Positions 23,960-33,575 of a stretch of DNA of 64,000 bases are shown here, in pieces. The notes under the pieces are model-generated. The model was not told the origin of the DNA. It made no database searches and saw only the letters and a list, made by a program, of their open reading frames with translations. Source of the DNA: Pseudomonadota bacterium. GTDB taxonomy: Bacteria; Desulfobacterota; Desulfobacteria; Desulfobacterales; JAHIVH01. Each line of letters begins with the position of its first letter. Position 1 is the stretch's first letter. The stretch covers positions 1-64,000 of the forward strand of contig JAHIVH010000073.1 in the NCBI GenBank assembly GCA_018816735.1, in the 5' to 3' direction. Made by a program: the position numbers and the translations under genes.

Positions 23960-25305
23960 AAAATATCTTTATTCTTACGCATTCATTTCCTCCCCAAAAC
24001 ATCGTTGGCGCATTGAGGCCATTTAGATTAGCCAAACATATTGGGCTAAAAGGGTGGAGATGTGTGATCGTTACAAAATTGCCAGCAAATAATAATTCTC
24101 TTGATTTTTCTCTTCTTAAAGAGCTTTCACCAGAAACAATTATTCATTACCTCCATAAGACAGGATCAGTCGACATAAATGATATAAACAAAATTAGAGA
24201 ATTCGTTTTTCACAAATCCGACAAAGATTCAGATAAAAATTTTTTCAGAGTTAACCGATTAATCGCCTCTATTCGGGGGAATTCCCGAATCTTGATCGAT
24301 AAGTACTTGTTGATTCCGGATATGGATGTTTTACACGTGCCAAAGCTTGTAAAAAAAGTTTATGACATTTTAAACGAATCAGAAGACAATATTATTTTTA
24401 CAACGTCTCCAACACATTCCATTCACTTGGCCGGATACTACCTCTCAAAGAAAGGTTTGCCATGGGTTGCTGATTTCCGTGATCCTTGGGATCATTACCC
24501 TCAAAAAGGGCACATTGAATTAACGAATCCCATAGAGCGTTGGATGGAAAAAAAGGTGATTCAAAAGGCGGATGCGGTCATTTCAACAACCAGAACAAAT
24601 ACTGAAAATCTAATAATAAAGCATACTCAGGTTGATAAAAATAAATTTTTCACTGTTACCAACAGTTATGATAAAGCAAAGGTAGATATTGTCGGAGATA
24701 ATGATCCAAAGAAATTTATTATCAGTTATACAGGCATTTTTTATGCCGACAAGGACCCCTTTACCTTTTTTCGGGCGCTTCGTTCATGGTGGGATGTATT
24801 GGATCATGAAGGAAAAGCAAGATACGAACAGGTTCTCCGGATTCAATTAATAGGCTCACGCTCTCCGGCCGTTTCCAAAATAGTTAAAGCGCTTAATCTT
24901 GACCACGTCGTTCATTTTGTTGACAGGGTTCCACATGAAGAAGCCATTCGACTGACCAGGGCTTCAGATATGGTGCTGATATGTGCAGGAATTGGAGATA
25001 AGACCCGTCCAGGCTGGCTTCTTTCAAAACTTTTTGAATACCTGGGGTGTAGAATCCCTATCCTTGCGATCTGCCGGGAAGGTGAAATGGCACAAATCAT
25101 CAGGGACACTAATAGTGGCTATGTAATAACCTCAGAGGACCATAAAGCAATTTATACCATTCTAAAAAAAGAAATTGACCGTAAACTATCAGGTGAAGAA
25201 AGAAAAGATTTCGACTTTATTAACGTGAATCAATTTGAAGAAGAAAACACCATGTCGCAGATGATTAAGATTATCGAGGATGTTTTAGATAATACTCACA
25301 GATAG
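23956..25305 (+). CDS. Family 4-type glycosyltransferase
   Basis: A 449-residue protein of the WbuB-like GT-B group: ILTHSFPPQNIVGALRPFRL at the start, WVADFRDPWDHYPQ in the middle, ISYTGIFYADKDPFTFFRAL at the C-terminal Rossmann domain, and a final LLSKLFEYLGCRIPILAI block where E-x7-E would be. The start is the ATG that overlaps the deacetylase stop. It is the last gene of a tightly packed run (20784-25305) before an 8-bp array. Confidence 0.83.
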   Translation: MKNIFILTHSFPPQNIVGALRPFRLAKHIGLKGWRCVIVTKLPANNNSLDFSLLKELSPETIIHYLHKTGSVDINDINKIREFVFHKSDKDSDKNFFRVNRLIASIRGNSRILIDKYLLIPDMDVLHVPKLVKKVYDILNESEDNIIFTTSPTHSIHLAGYYLSKKGLPWVADFRDPWDHYPQKGHIELTNPIERWMEKKVIQKADAVISTTRTNTENLIIKHTQVDKNKFFTVTNSYDKAKVDIVGDNDPKKFIISYTGIFYADKDPFTFFRALRSWWDVLDHEGKARYEQVLRIQLIGSRSPAVSKIVKALNLDHVVHFVDRVPHEEAIRLTRASDMVLICAGIGDKTRPGWLLSKLFEYLGCRIPILAICREGEMAQIIRDTNSGYVITSEDHKAIYTILKKEIDRKLSGEERKDFDFINVNQFEEENTMSQMIKIIEDVLDNTHR

Positions 25306-25335
25306 AGGATCATGACACCACTACCTTAATAAAAA

Positions 25336-25373
25336 CGATTTAACCAAATCCATTTAACGAATCAACCACACAA
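25336..25373 (+). repeat. 8-bp degenerate tandem array before the flippase gene
   Basis: CGATTTAA, CCAAAT (two bases short), CCATTTAA, CGAATCAA, CCACACAA, then T and the ATG at 25375. This is the most degenerate 8-bp array; like the one at 9367 it stands where a ribosome site should be. Confidence 0.6.
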
Positions 25374-25374
25374 T

Positions 25375-26889
25375 ATGTTAAAAAAACTTATCACCAATTC
25401 ATTTTCCAATGTGGCCATGCGATTTTTGAATATTGCCATGGTTTTCATCATGACCCCTATTATCATCCGTTCTTTAGGCCGCCATGATTATGGTATCTGG
25501 GAAATCGTTATTTCAGTGACTGGTTACATGGGGCTCCTTCAGTTCGGTATTTTCCCAGCCATCGTTCGTTACGTGGCAAAATATAATGCGCTAAAGGATA
25601 GAGAAAAGCTGAATCAGATCTACAGTTCTTTTTTTCTAATTTTTCTTGCGGTTGGTTCATTTTGCACGTTGATTATCTGTGGATGGGCTTTTATATACCC
25701 AGAAATTCTTGCTGAAGATGGCCTGCCAAGTCAAAAATACACGTTTTTTCTCTTGATTGTCGCATTCAAGGTGTTTCAGTCATTTCCAGGGCTTGTTATT
25801 CAAGGCTTTTATGAAGGTTTTCAGAAGTATAATTTTATTAATTTTATCACTGCGGTACAAATAATAATTACCAACATTATTGTCTATTTTTTGTTCAAAA
25901 ACGGCTATGGGCTTATTGCTTTTGCTTTAGTGACCGGGATTTTGTATACACTGAAAGCGCTTGTTTTATGGGCCTTGCTGATGTTGCCATCTTATGGGCA
26001 ATACAGAATTCGAAAAGAATACGTAAATAAGGCTTTAATAAAGGAATTATATGTGTTTGGTTTAAAAAGTTTTATGCTAGGTGTCACAAGCAGAATCGCT
26101 TTCAACACAGACTCTATTGTGATCGGGTCTTTTCTGGGGCCCGCGGTAGTGCCATTCTATGTAATTCCTGTCAATTTGATCAACAAGATTAAAGATATCA
26201 TGATGTCGTTTACACTTGGTTTTATGCCACACTTCAGTGAACTGAATGCCCAGGGAAATAAAGAAGATATTGTGACCTCTTTTCTATCCTATTCAAGATA
26301 TACGGTAGGAATTGCAATAGTAATGCTGATGGGAGCTTTGTTCCTGGGTATTCCGTTTATCAATATATGGATGGGGCCTGAATATGCAGAGAAAGGCAAA
26401 TCTGTTTTATATATAATAGGCATTGCATTTTTTTTCCCTTTTTTAAATCCGTTTCAGGGACGTTTTCTGACAAGCATGGGACGTCATGGTATATTGGTCA
26501 AAATTGCGTTCCCGGCAGCTATTCTAAATTTAATTTTAAGCATTATTTTTGTCCAATATTATGGCATCGTAGGCGTCGCTCTGGGTACATTGGTTCCTGC
26601 AGCTATGATTGAACCATTTATTCTGTATCAGGTCTCAAAGGTGGCCGGGTTTAAGATGTTTGATTATGTATTCGAAGTTTTGATATGCCAGCTCGTTCCC
26701 GTAGTAATAGCCTCTTTATCATATCACTGTTTATTGGGTTATATCCGCCCTGACAGTTATTTGAATATATTGATGGTTGCAAGTATATGCTCCATAATTT
26801 ATTTGTGCTTGTTTTTTGTTTTCGTTGTTTCAGGTCAGGAACGTAAGATCATTTTTTCTAAATTATTCAAAAGAACTCTTCATTCATAA
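25375..26889 (+). CDS. Wzx-like oligosaccharide flippase (MATE/MOP superfamily)
   Basis: A 504-residue membrane protein with about 14 hydrophobic helices. The opening (MLKKLITNSFSNVAMRFLN) and the block IIRSLGRHDYGIWEIVIS are typical of polysaccharide transporters of the PST/MOP group. It is expected to move undecaprenyl-linked repeat units to the periplasmic face for the polymerase encoded next. Confidence 0.9.
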   Translation: MLKKLITNSFSNVAMRFLNIAMVFIMTPIIIRSLGRHDYGIWEIVISVTGYMGLLQFGIFPAIVRYVAKYNALKDREKLNQIYSSFFLIFLAVGSFCTLIICGWAFIYPEILAEDGLPSQKYTFFLLIVAFKVFQSFPGLVIQGFYEGFQKYNFINFITAVQIIITNIIVYFLFKNGYGLIAFALVTGILYTLKALVLWALLMLPSYGQYRIRKEYVNKALIKELYVFGLKSFMLGVTSRIAFNTDSIVIGSFLGPAVVPFYVIPVNLINKIKDIMMSFTLGFMPHFSELNAQGNKEDIVTSFLSYSRYTVGIAIVMLMGALFLGIPFINIWMGPEYAEKGKSVLYIIGIAFFFPFLNPFQGRFLTSMGRHGILVKIAFPAAILNLILSIIFVQYYGIVGVALGTLVPAAMIEPFILYQVSKVAGFKMFDYVFEVLICQLVPVVIASLSYHCLLGYIRPDSYLNILMVASICSIIYLCLFFVFVVSGQERKIIFSKLFKRTLHS

Positions 26890-26901
26890 GAAAAAAATAT
26901 A

Positions 26902-28182
26902 ATGGCATCCATTGGTTTTTATATCTTTCTATTGTACAACTTAAGTTATTTCTTACGGTTTGCATACCGGTTCCCTATTTGCTCAATCATTCATTTTGAT
27001 CAGATACTGGTTATTTGTGCTTTAGGTTGCTGGCTTTTTGCCCAGTCAGGAAATAATCGATTTTTAAATGATATATCCAGAAGATTTAAATTTCTTATCA
27101 TGTATATCATATTATCTTTTCCCTTGGTAAAGTGGCCGGGTTCAATCATTTATTATGGCTTTGAATTTTATCTGAAAGCGATTATCTTCTTTTTATTCTT
27201 CGTGGCCTTTATTGATACTGAAAAAAAATTAAAAGTCTTTGTGTTTGTTTTTCTTGGCTGTCAGATATTCAGGATTATTGAACCCGGTTATTTACATATT
27301 ACAGAAGGATATTGGGGAAGTGATGCTTATTCCATGGTTGGTGGCGAGCTTAGTGCATTAGATAGACTTAGCAGTGCGCCTGCTGATGTTCTTAATCCAA
27401 CGCAGTTTGGAGGACTAATCGTGACAATCATCCCCTTTTTATACTTCCTTTTTTGGAAAAGCCAGAAAATAATTTTAAAAAGCATTTTTTTGTGCCTCAC
27501 GCCATTCTGTTTGTATGTACTTCTCTTAACAGGCGCAAGAAGTGGCTTAATCTGTTTGCTGGTTGTTATTTTTACCATAACTTATTTCGATTCAGGAAAA
27601 ACAATCAAATTAAAAAAAATATTTTTATCTGTTGCGATTATCATTCCGCTGCTTTTTTTCAGTTTAACTCTTTTACCATCGGATATGCAGGAACGGTATT
27701 TTTCTCTTGTTGATTCCAGTGCCAAAGGGCATGATACGGTATCAGGCAGAATGAAAGGACTGGCAACCGGCTTTAATAATTTATTTGTCATAAACAATAT
27801 ATTGGGTCATGGATTAGGTACTTCTGCTGAAGCCAATTATCATATTTCAGGATACCATATCAGATCGCACAGTTTTTATATTGAGACAATTCAGGAAGTT
27901 GGAATTATTGGCTTAATCCTGTTTCTAAAATATATTCAATCAATTTTCATCCATCTTGCTCTGATCCGGCGGAGAGTAGACGTAAAAAAGCATCAGTGGT
28001 ATATTAATATCGTGAAGTCGCTACAAGCCTGGGCAGCTATGTATCTGGTCTACTGCATTATATGTTTTGGCTTAAGTAGCTGGGAATGGTACCTTTTTGG
28101 GGGTATGGCCGCGGCATGCCTTAACTTTTCTTTTCAATTTAATTTTGAAGATAATGATCCAGCAGAAATTATCAACAATTAA
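26902..28182 (+). CDS. Wzy/WaaL-like O-antigen polymerase or ligase
   Basis: A 426-residue polytopic protein with about ten helices. The large periplasmic loop region has LLTGARSGLI and then GHGLGTSAEANYH...RSHSFYIETIQEVGIIGL, the Wzy_C signature. It follows the flippase by 12 bp, so this is a Wzx/Wzy pathway. Whether it polymerises repeat units or ligates them cannot be told from sequence alone. Confidence 0.87.
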   Translation: MASIGFYIFLLYNLSYFLRFAYRFPICSIIHFDQILVICALGCWLFAQSGNNRFLNDISRRFKFLIMYIILSFPLVKWPGSIIYYGFEFYLKAIIFFLFFVAFIDTEKKLKVFVFVFLGCQIFRIIEPGYLHITEGYWGSDAYSMVGGELSALDRLSSAPADVLNPTQFGGLIVTIIPFLYFLFWKSQKIILKSIFLCLTPFCLYVLLLTGARSGLICLLVVIFTITYFDSGKTIKLKKIFLSVAIIIPLLFFSLTLLPSDMQERYFSLVDSSAKGHDTVSGRMKGLATGFNNLFVINNILGHGLGTSAEANYHISGYHIRSHSFYIETIQEVGIIGLILFLKYIQSIFIHLALIRRRVDVKKHQWYINIVKSLQAWAAMYLVYCIICFGLSSWEWYLFGGMAAACLNFSFQFNFEDNDPAEIINN

Positions 28183-28202
28183 TTTTAGCTATAGGAGTAG
28201 AT

Positions 28203-29102
28203 ATGTCAGCTAATGCTGATATCCCAAAAGTATCTGTTATTATTCCTTGCTATAACAGAGAAAAATTTATCAGAGAAACGATCGACAGTGTGTTGAGCCA
28301 GACTTATTCAAATATAGAACTTATTTGTGTGGATGACGGGTGCACAGACGGTACCAGAACAATCCTTGAAACCTACAAAAATAATATCACAATATTAGAG
28401 CATGAAGGAAGAGTTAACAAAGGGCAGTCTGCTGCAATCAATCTGGGTATGAAAAATGCCTCAGGTCATTATATTGCAATCCTTGATAGCGATGATCTTT
28501 TTGCATCAAATAAAATAGAAATGCAGGTAAAATATCTGGAAACCCATCCGGATATAGGTCTGGTATATGCAAATGGATATGCAATTGATGAAAATGGGAA
28601 GAAGATATACCGTTTTTATGATCAGGGTCATATCGAGAAATCTGATCCTGAACGCGTATTGATGGACTGTTATTTTTTAGTGCCAAACAATGCCCTTGTC
28701 AGAAAAACAGCATTTGAGTTGGCTGGTGAATTTGACGAAAAGCTTCGGTCTGCGCAGGATCACGATATGGCTATACGCCTTGCGGAAGTTACTAATATTG
28801 CCTATTTAGATCAATATTTATTTTATTACCGGAGGCATAAAGACAGTATCAGTGCCAAAAATGCGGACCTGAGATGGCGAAACGGATTTATCATTTTGAA
28901 AAAAGCCTCAAGTCGCTATCCATATAGCTTCACGGCACGAAGAAAGCGATTCGCCGTACTGAATTTCAGGATGGGACAATGCTATCTGGAAAACAGAAAT
29001 ATAATAAAAGCATTATATCATTTAATTATTGCCGGTATATCGGACCCTTTCAGATCCATTTTAATACTCATTCGAAAAGAGAAAATATCATCCCCTCATT
29101 GA
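28203..29102 (+). CDS. Family 2 glycosyltransferase
   Basis: A 299-residue GT-A enzyme: VSVIIPCYNREKFIRETIDS, VDDGCTDGTR, and ILDSDDLFA as the DxD metal site, followed by FDEKLRSAQDHDMAIRLAE as the acceptor-side acidic motif. Soluble, with no membrane helix. It has a reasonable ribosome site (ATAGGAG) 7 bp before the ATG. Confidence 0.92.
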   Translation: MSANADIPKVSVIIPCYNREKFIRETIDSVLSQTYSNIELICVDDGCTDGTRTILETYKNNITILEHEGRVNKGQSAAINLGMKNASGHYIAILDSDDLFASNKIEMQVKYLETHPDIGLVYANGYAIDENGKKIYRFYDQGHIEKSDPERVLMDCYFLVPNNALVRKTAFELAGEFDEKLRSAQDHDMAIRLAEVTNIAYLDQYLFYYRRHKDSISAKNADLRWRNGFIILKKASSRYPYSFTARRKRFAVLNFRMGQCYLENRNIIKALYHLIIAGISDPFRSILILIRKEKISSPH

Positions 29103-29125
29103 AGCACCAATAAGGTTTATAGTTT

Positions 29126-30133
29126 ATGAATCTGTTTGAAAAGTCCAAAACAGTCATTAAAAGGAAAGTTGAATCCATTCTTGGTAAACGTGGTTATCTG
29201 ATACTGAAGCATAATAGATCTGATTTGCCTTACCGTCAGATAGGAAGAATTTATGATTTGATTGTTAAGACAAATTGCTTTGATAAAATGGTAGGGGCAT
29301 GCCAGGATTCTGATATGAATGGTGTTGAAGGCATTATTTTTTCAAAAGACAGACCCATGCAATTGGATGCACTTTTAAATTCATATTTTGATTTAGTAAG
29401 AAACTGTTCTCCGCTGCATATATTGTATAAGTGCTCAACCGAAGGATTTTCACGCGCATATGACAGTTTAAAAGTTAAATACAAATCGCATCAGGTAAAA
29501 TTTCATCAGGAGAATAGATTCAGGGAAGATCTTCTGTCTTTGTTAAACCAGATAAACACAAAGAAGGTTTTTTTCCTGGTCGATGATATCCTTTTTATAA
29601 ATGAATTTGATATGTCATTTGTAAATGACTTTGATCCTGAAAAATATGTTTTCAGTTTGAGGATGGGTAAAAATATCACTTATTCTTTTATGTTAAATAG
29701 AAAAATAAAAGCGCCTTCTTTAACCGAAGCATTACAGTCTGAGCCCCATATATATTGGGAATGGAATGAAGGCATGTCATACTGGGGATATCCGCTATCA
29801 GTCGATGGTCATGTCTTTTCAAGGAAAGAAGTGGTATTCATGATATCAGTGTCTGACTTTAATGCACCTAACTCTCTGGAAATTGCTTTGCAAAGTTTTA
29901 AGTATGCCTTTGCCAGTCGATATGGTGTTTCATTTCCAGTATCTAAAATTGTAAATATCCCGCTGAATAGGGTGCAACAGGAATATCAAAACAAAGCGAC
30001 AGGATATAGCGAAATAGAGCTTTTAAAACTTTGGGAAAAGGGATATCGATTTGATTATAAGAAATTATATAATACTATCAGTCATTCACCCCATGAATCA
30101 CTTCCCATTGGATTTATAAATATTAGCAAATAG
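29126..30133 (+). CDS. GT-A-like putative glycosyltransferase
   Basis: A 335-residue protein. GIIFSKDRPMQLDALLNSYF resembles the nucleotide-binding start of GT-A enzymes, and FFLVDDILFINEF could hold the DxD-type metal site. The C-terminal half has WEWNEGMSYWGYPLSVDGHVF. The family is seen in EPS and O-antigen loci but I cannot assign a sugar. It lies in the same operon, 23 bp after the GT2. Confidence 0.6.
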   Translation: MNLFEKSKTVIKRKVESILGKRGYLILKHNRSDLPYRQIGRIYDLIVKTNCFDKMVGACQDSDMNGVEGIIFSKDRPMQLDALLNSYFDLVRNCSPLHILYKCSTEGFSRAYDSLKVKYKSHQVKFHQENRFREDLLSLLNQINTKKVFFLVDDILFINEFDMSFVNDFDPEKYVFSLRMGKNITYSFMLNRKIKAPSLTEALQSEPHIYWEWNEGMSYWGYPLSVDGHVFSRKEVVFMISVSDFNAPNSLEIALQSFKYAFASRYGVSFPVSKIVNIPLNRVQQEYQNKATGYSEIELLKLWEKGYRFDYKKLYNTISHSPHESLPIGFINISK

Positions 30134-30156
30134 AGTGTAAATCATAAGGTAGCAGG

Positions 30157-30933
30157 ATGAAGAATATCATTATTGTGGGGTACCCCAAAAGCGGTAATAC
30201 CTGGATTACAAGATTAACCGCAGAATTAGTTGGATGCCCGGTATCTGGCTTCTGGCAGGAACGTCATTCGGAGATAGCAAAAGAGGGAGGAGACAGAGTA
30301 TCAGATTATAGGTGTTATAAGGCACATCATCAGTTAAATGAAATCAATTTAGAGATCAACTCAAACTCTGGTTCGATTCATTTACTCTACGTCCTGAGAG
30401 ACCCAAGAGATATTGCTGTTTCAGGCGCTAATTATTTTAATTTTGATAAAATTAATCTTATTGAACAGCTATTCAGAAAGATCAATAAGAGAAAATTGTA
30501 TTTGTCCTTATTCCCCATTGCTGAAACATATCAGATCAATAGGATGAGCAGGGCAATTATTCAAGGGGATAAAACACTTCATAAATGGTTGAAAATATCT
30601 TGGAGAAATCATTATAAACCATATCTGGATGCTGGTGTGTTGTTCGTACAGTATGAGAAAATGCTTTCATCGCCCTATGGGGAATGCGAAAAGATACTAA
30701 ATTATTTGGGTATCCAAAGAGATTCTGCTTTCATAGATAAAGTAATCAACAATCAGTCTTTTGCCAAAAAAAAAGAGCGATTTGAAAAAATGGGAGATAA
30801 GTCCCAAAAAAGTTTTTTAAATGTTGGTAAATCCGGTCAGTGGAAAGCAAAATTGTCACAGAAGCAAAAGGATATTTTTCTCGAGCATTTGAGAGAAGAA
30901 TTACTATTTTTCGGCTATGAAACTGACATTTGA
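30157..30933 (+). CDS. Sulfotransferase domain protein
   Basis: A 258-residue protein. GYPKSGNTWI (about 7-16) is the 5'-phosphosulfate-binding loop for PAPS, and YVLRDPRDIAVSGANYF is the 3'-phosphate-binding block with RDPRD. KKERFEKMGDKSQ...GKSGQWK near the end matches the family's cofactor-closing loop. It probably transfers sulfate from PAPS to a hydroxyl of the polysaccharide or its precursor. Confidence 0.88.
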   Translation: MKNIIIVGYPKSGNTWITRLTAELVGCPVSGFWQERHSEIAKEGGDRVSDYRCYKAHHQLNEINLEINSNSGSIHLLYVLRDPRDIAVSGANYFNFDKINLIEQLFRKINKRKLYLSLFPIAETYQINRMSRAIIQGDKTLHKWLKISWRNHYKPYLDAGVLFVQYEKMLSSPYGECEKILNYLGIQRDSAFIDKVINNQSFAKKKERFEKMGDKSQKSFLNVGKSGQWKAKLSQKQKDIFLEHLREELLFFGYETDI

Positions 30934-30990
30934 TTATGGCCTTTATTTTAGTTCACTTATGAAATATAAGTGGTCAAATTGATATTATCC

Positions 30991-32157
30991 ATGACAGAAA
31001 AACATAATAACAAGCAAAACAATATACTTGTTTTTATTCGCTGGCCAATTGGTGGAATACGAACCTTTTGTAAATATATCTATAATAATTTTGAACCAAA
31101 CAAATATAATTTTATCTTTTTAGCCCCTGATATCGATGACACACAGCATATTCTTCATGATTTGAATCAATTCAATCCTCACTTTATTCCAGTAACTCAA
31201 AAGGGGCGAGAGTTTAACAAACTTTTTGACTTAAGATTGTCCGCCATTTCTTTATTTAAAAAAGAAATTAACTTGATTCATTCGCATGGCATTTCTGCAG
31301 GACTTCTTTGTGCAGTTCCAGCTCGTTTGCTAAAAATTCCTCACTTAATGACAATTCACGAAACGTTAACCACGGAACAGTTTAGAAGTATCAGGGGTAG
31401 ATTTAAAAAGGCACTGCTTACATTATTATTACCCATGGTTAATATCATTCACCATGTTTCTTCCGACGCTAAAGAAAATATATTGGAAAATATTCCAATA
31501 TTAAAAATGTTTCCAGATAAACACGTGGTTATTCATAATGGAATAAATGTAGAACAGTTTACAAAAGCCAACGCAAAGGATTTTAGCAGAGAATTAGATT
31601 TGCCTGAGAAATGTTTCTTAATTGGTTTCATGGGCCGTTTTATGCCTGAAAAAGGATTTCGATATCTTGTAGATGCAATTGAATTATTATCAAAAGAGAA
31701 AAATCTAACGCGAAACCCTGTTGTGCTGGCATATGGTTGGGGTGCTTTTATAAGGGAAGAACAAGAAAACATAAGGAGAAAACAATTGAACTCCTATTTT
31801 CGATTTATGCCATTCACAGCAGATGTGGCCTCTGCGCTGAAGGGGTTGGATGTTTTAGTTGTGCCCTCATTAAGAGAAGCTTGTCCTTTATTACCAATGG
31901 AAGCAATGGTCGCAGGTGTTCCTGTTATTGGAACAAGCTGTATAGGTCTTAGGGAAGTTTTAGCTGGCACACCAGCTTTCGTTATTCCTCCAAAAGATTC
32001 AAAAGCAATCTTTAGAGCCATTTTAAAAGAACTCAATAATCCATCAAAAGAGGTAGCCAAAGGGTTAATAAGGATTGTTTCAAAAAAATTTGATGTGTCC
32101 AAGCAAGCAAGAGCTATAAAAATCGAAATAAACAAAATGATGAAACCTAATTTATGA
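30991..32157 (+). CDS. Family 4 glycosyltransferase
   Basis: A 388-residue GT-B enzyme: IRWPIGGIRTFCKYIYNNF, HSHGISAGLL, VIHNGINVEQF at the junction, IGFMGRFMPEKGFRYLVDA, and REACPLLPMEAMVAGVPVIG as the E-x7-E donor site. ATG 30991 is preferred over an in-frame GTG at 30970, though neither has a clear ribosome site. The next glycosyltransferase overlaps by 4 bp (ATGA). Confidence 0.85.
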   Translation: MTEKHNNKQNNILVFIRWPIGGIRTFCKYIYNNFEPNKYNFIFLAPDIDDTQHILHDLNQFNPHFIPVTQKGREFNKLFDLRLSAISLFKKEINLIHSHGISAGLLCAVPARLLKIPHLMTIHETLTTEQFRSIRGRFKKALLTLLLPMVNIIHHVSSDAKENILENIPILKMFPDKHVVIHNGINVEQFTKANAKDFSRELDLPEKCFLIGFMGRFMPEKGFRYLVDAIELLSKEKNLTRNPVVLAYGWGAFIREEQENIRRKQLNSYFRFMPFTADVASALKGLDVLVVPSLREACPLLPMEAMVAGVPVIGTSCIGLREVLAGTPAFVIPPKDSKAIFRAILKELNNPSKEVAKGLIRIVSKKFDVSKQARAIKIEINKMMKPNL

Positions 32158-33374
32158 AAAATAGATGTTTTGATTTAAAAGCCAAACGTGTTTTGGTTGT
32201 GGAACCGCTTGGTGATGGTGGGATTGCGCACTACACCTTTAATCTATTGGATTCGCTTGCTAATCATTTAGACAGTATTATTTTATTCACAAATAGACGA
32301 TATGAGCTTATAGATAAAAGTAAACAATTTAAGGTGTTTAACTGGATGTTTTTAGTTGCTAACTGGATTATTATTAAATTACCTTCCATTGATCAGGAAC
32401 ATGGCATTTTTACCGCTATCAGGCGTGTTATAAAGATAATCGAATATCCCTTGAATATTTTTGAAGCCTTATTAATCGTTATTGTGAAAAAAATTGATAT
32501 CGTTCATTTTCAAAGCGTTAATCTCATAGAAGTTTTAATGGTTATCGTTTTTAAACTTTTTGATATCAAAATTATATACACAGTACATAACGTCAGGCCC
32601 CTGCACAAGGAACTTCGTTTCTATCATAAATGGATATTATGGTTTACGTATTCACTTTGCAATGAGATCATTGCTCATACTATTAAAGGTAAAGAAGAGA
32701 TAGCTCATCTTTTTAAAGTCAGCAAAGACAAAATACATGTCATCCCTCACGGGGACTATAATTTTTTTATTCCAGATGATTCTATTATTGGTTCGGACGC
32801 AAAATCATCTCTACATATTGATCCCAAATTCAAAACAATTTTGTTTTTTGGTGCAATTCGCGAGAACAAAGGTTTGGCGAATATATTAACAGCTATGCCC
32901 AAAATAATAGAGCATGTTCCTGAGGTTTTACTTTTAATAGTCGGAGAGCCCTGCGGAGACTATTCCAAATACCAACAAATTATAACAGAGCAGAATATTG
33001 CAGATCATGTTTGGGAAAAATTAGGCTATATTCCGAATGAAGAGTTGCCTGTTTACTTTTTCGCTTCAGATATGGTTGTATTACCTTATAATGAGGTAAC
33101 CGGAAGTGGTATTTTGCAAGTAGCATATGCATTTTCTAAACCTGTTGTTGCTAATGATTTAGATGGTTTTAGGGAAACAATCGTTGATGGTGAAAATGGA
33201 TATTTAGCAAAAACAGGGGATATGGTTAATCTCGCAGAAAAATGTATTGAAATCCTAATGAATCGTGAAAAGCAAAATCGCATGGGATCGTATTCAAAAT
33301 ATTTAGCTGACACTAAATATTCATGGGACTTGATTGCTCAGAAAACAAAAGAAATATATTTTAGCATAAAATAG
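32154..33374 (+). CDS. Family 4 glycosyltransferase
   Basis: A 406-residue GT-B enzyme: VLVVEPLGDGGIAHYTFNLL, YTVHNVRPLHKE, VIPHGDYNFF, ILFFGAIRENKGLANIL, and LPYNEVTGSGILQVAYAFSK in place of the classical E-x7-E segment. Last gene of the packed EPS operon; a 200-bp gap with its own promoter-like signals follows. Confidence 0.86.
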   Translation: MKNRCFDLKAKRVLVVEPLGDGGIAHYTFNLLDSLANHLDSIILFTNRRYELIDKSKQFKVFNWMFLVANWIIIKLPSIDQEHGIFTAIRRVIKIIEYPLNIFEALLIVIVKKIDIVHFQSVNLIEVLMVIVFKLFDIKIIYTVHNVRPLHKELRFYHKWILWFTYSLCNEIIAHTIKGKEEIAHLFKVSKDKIHVIPHGDYNFFIPDDSIIGSDAKSSLHIDPKFKTILFFGAIRENKGLANILTAMPKIIEHVPEVLLLIVGEPCGDYSKYQQIITEQNIADHVWEKLGYIPNEELPVYFFASDMVVLPYNEVTGSGILQVAYAFSKPVVANDLDGFRETIVDGENGYLAKTGDMVNLAEKCIEILMNREKQNRMGSYSKYLADTKYSWDLIAQKTKEIYFSIK

Positions 33375-33508
33375 TGTTACTTTGATTATGGCATTTTAAT
33401 AGGACGTTTTTAGATTAAGCAGATTGTTGACCTAAAAATTAATAATTTCATGAAAGCTGAGCTTTTGATTTAATAATATAAGCTTATATTGGGGGGATGT
33501 TATGTCTT

Positions 33509-33524
33509 TGGTATGGGTTTTGCT
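33509..33524 (+). promoter_or_regulatory. Possible sigma-54 promoter before TIG-domain gene
   Basis: TGGTAT-GGGTT-TTGCT keeps the essential GG-N10-GC spacing and the TTGCT -12 box, but the -24 box is off consensus (TGGTAT for TGGCAC). The predicted start is about 40 bp before the ATG at 33576, with GGGAGG as ribosome site. Confidence 0.45.
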
Positions 33525-33575
33525 GCAAGTAAGGGTTGTATGAAGATGTGCTGTACTAATGTAAGGGAGGTATAA

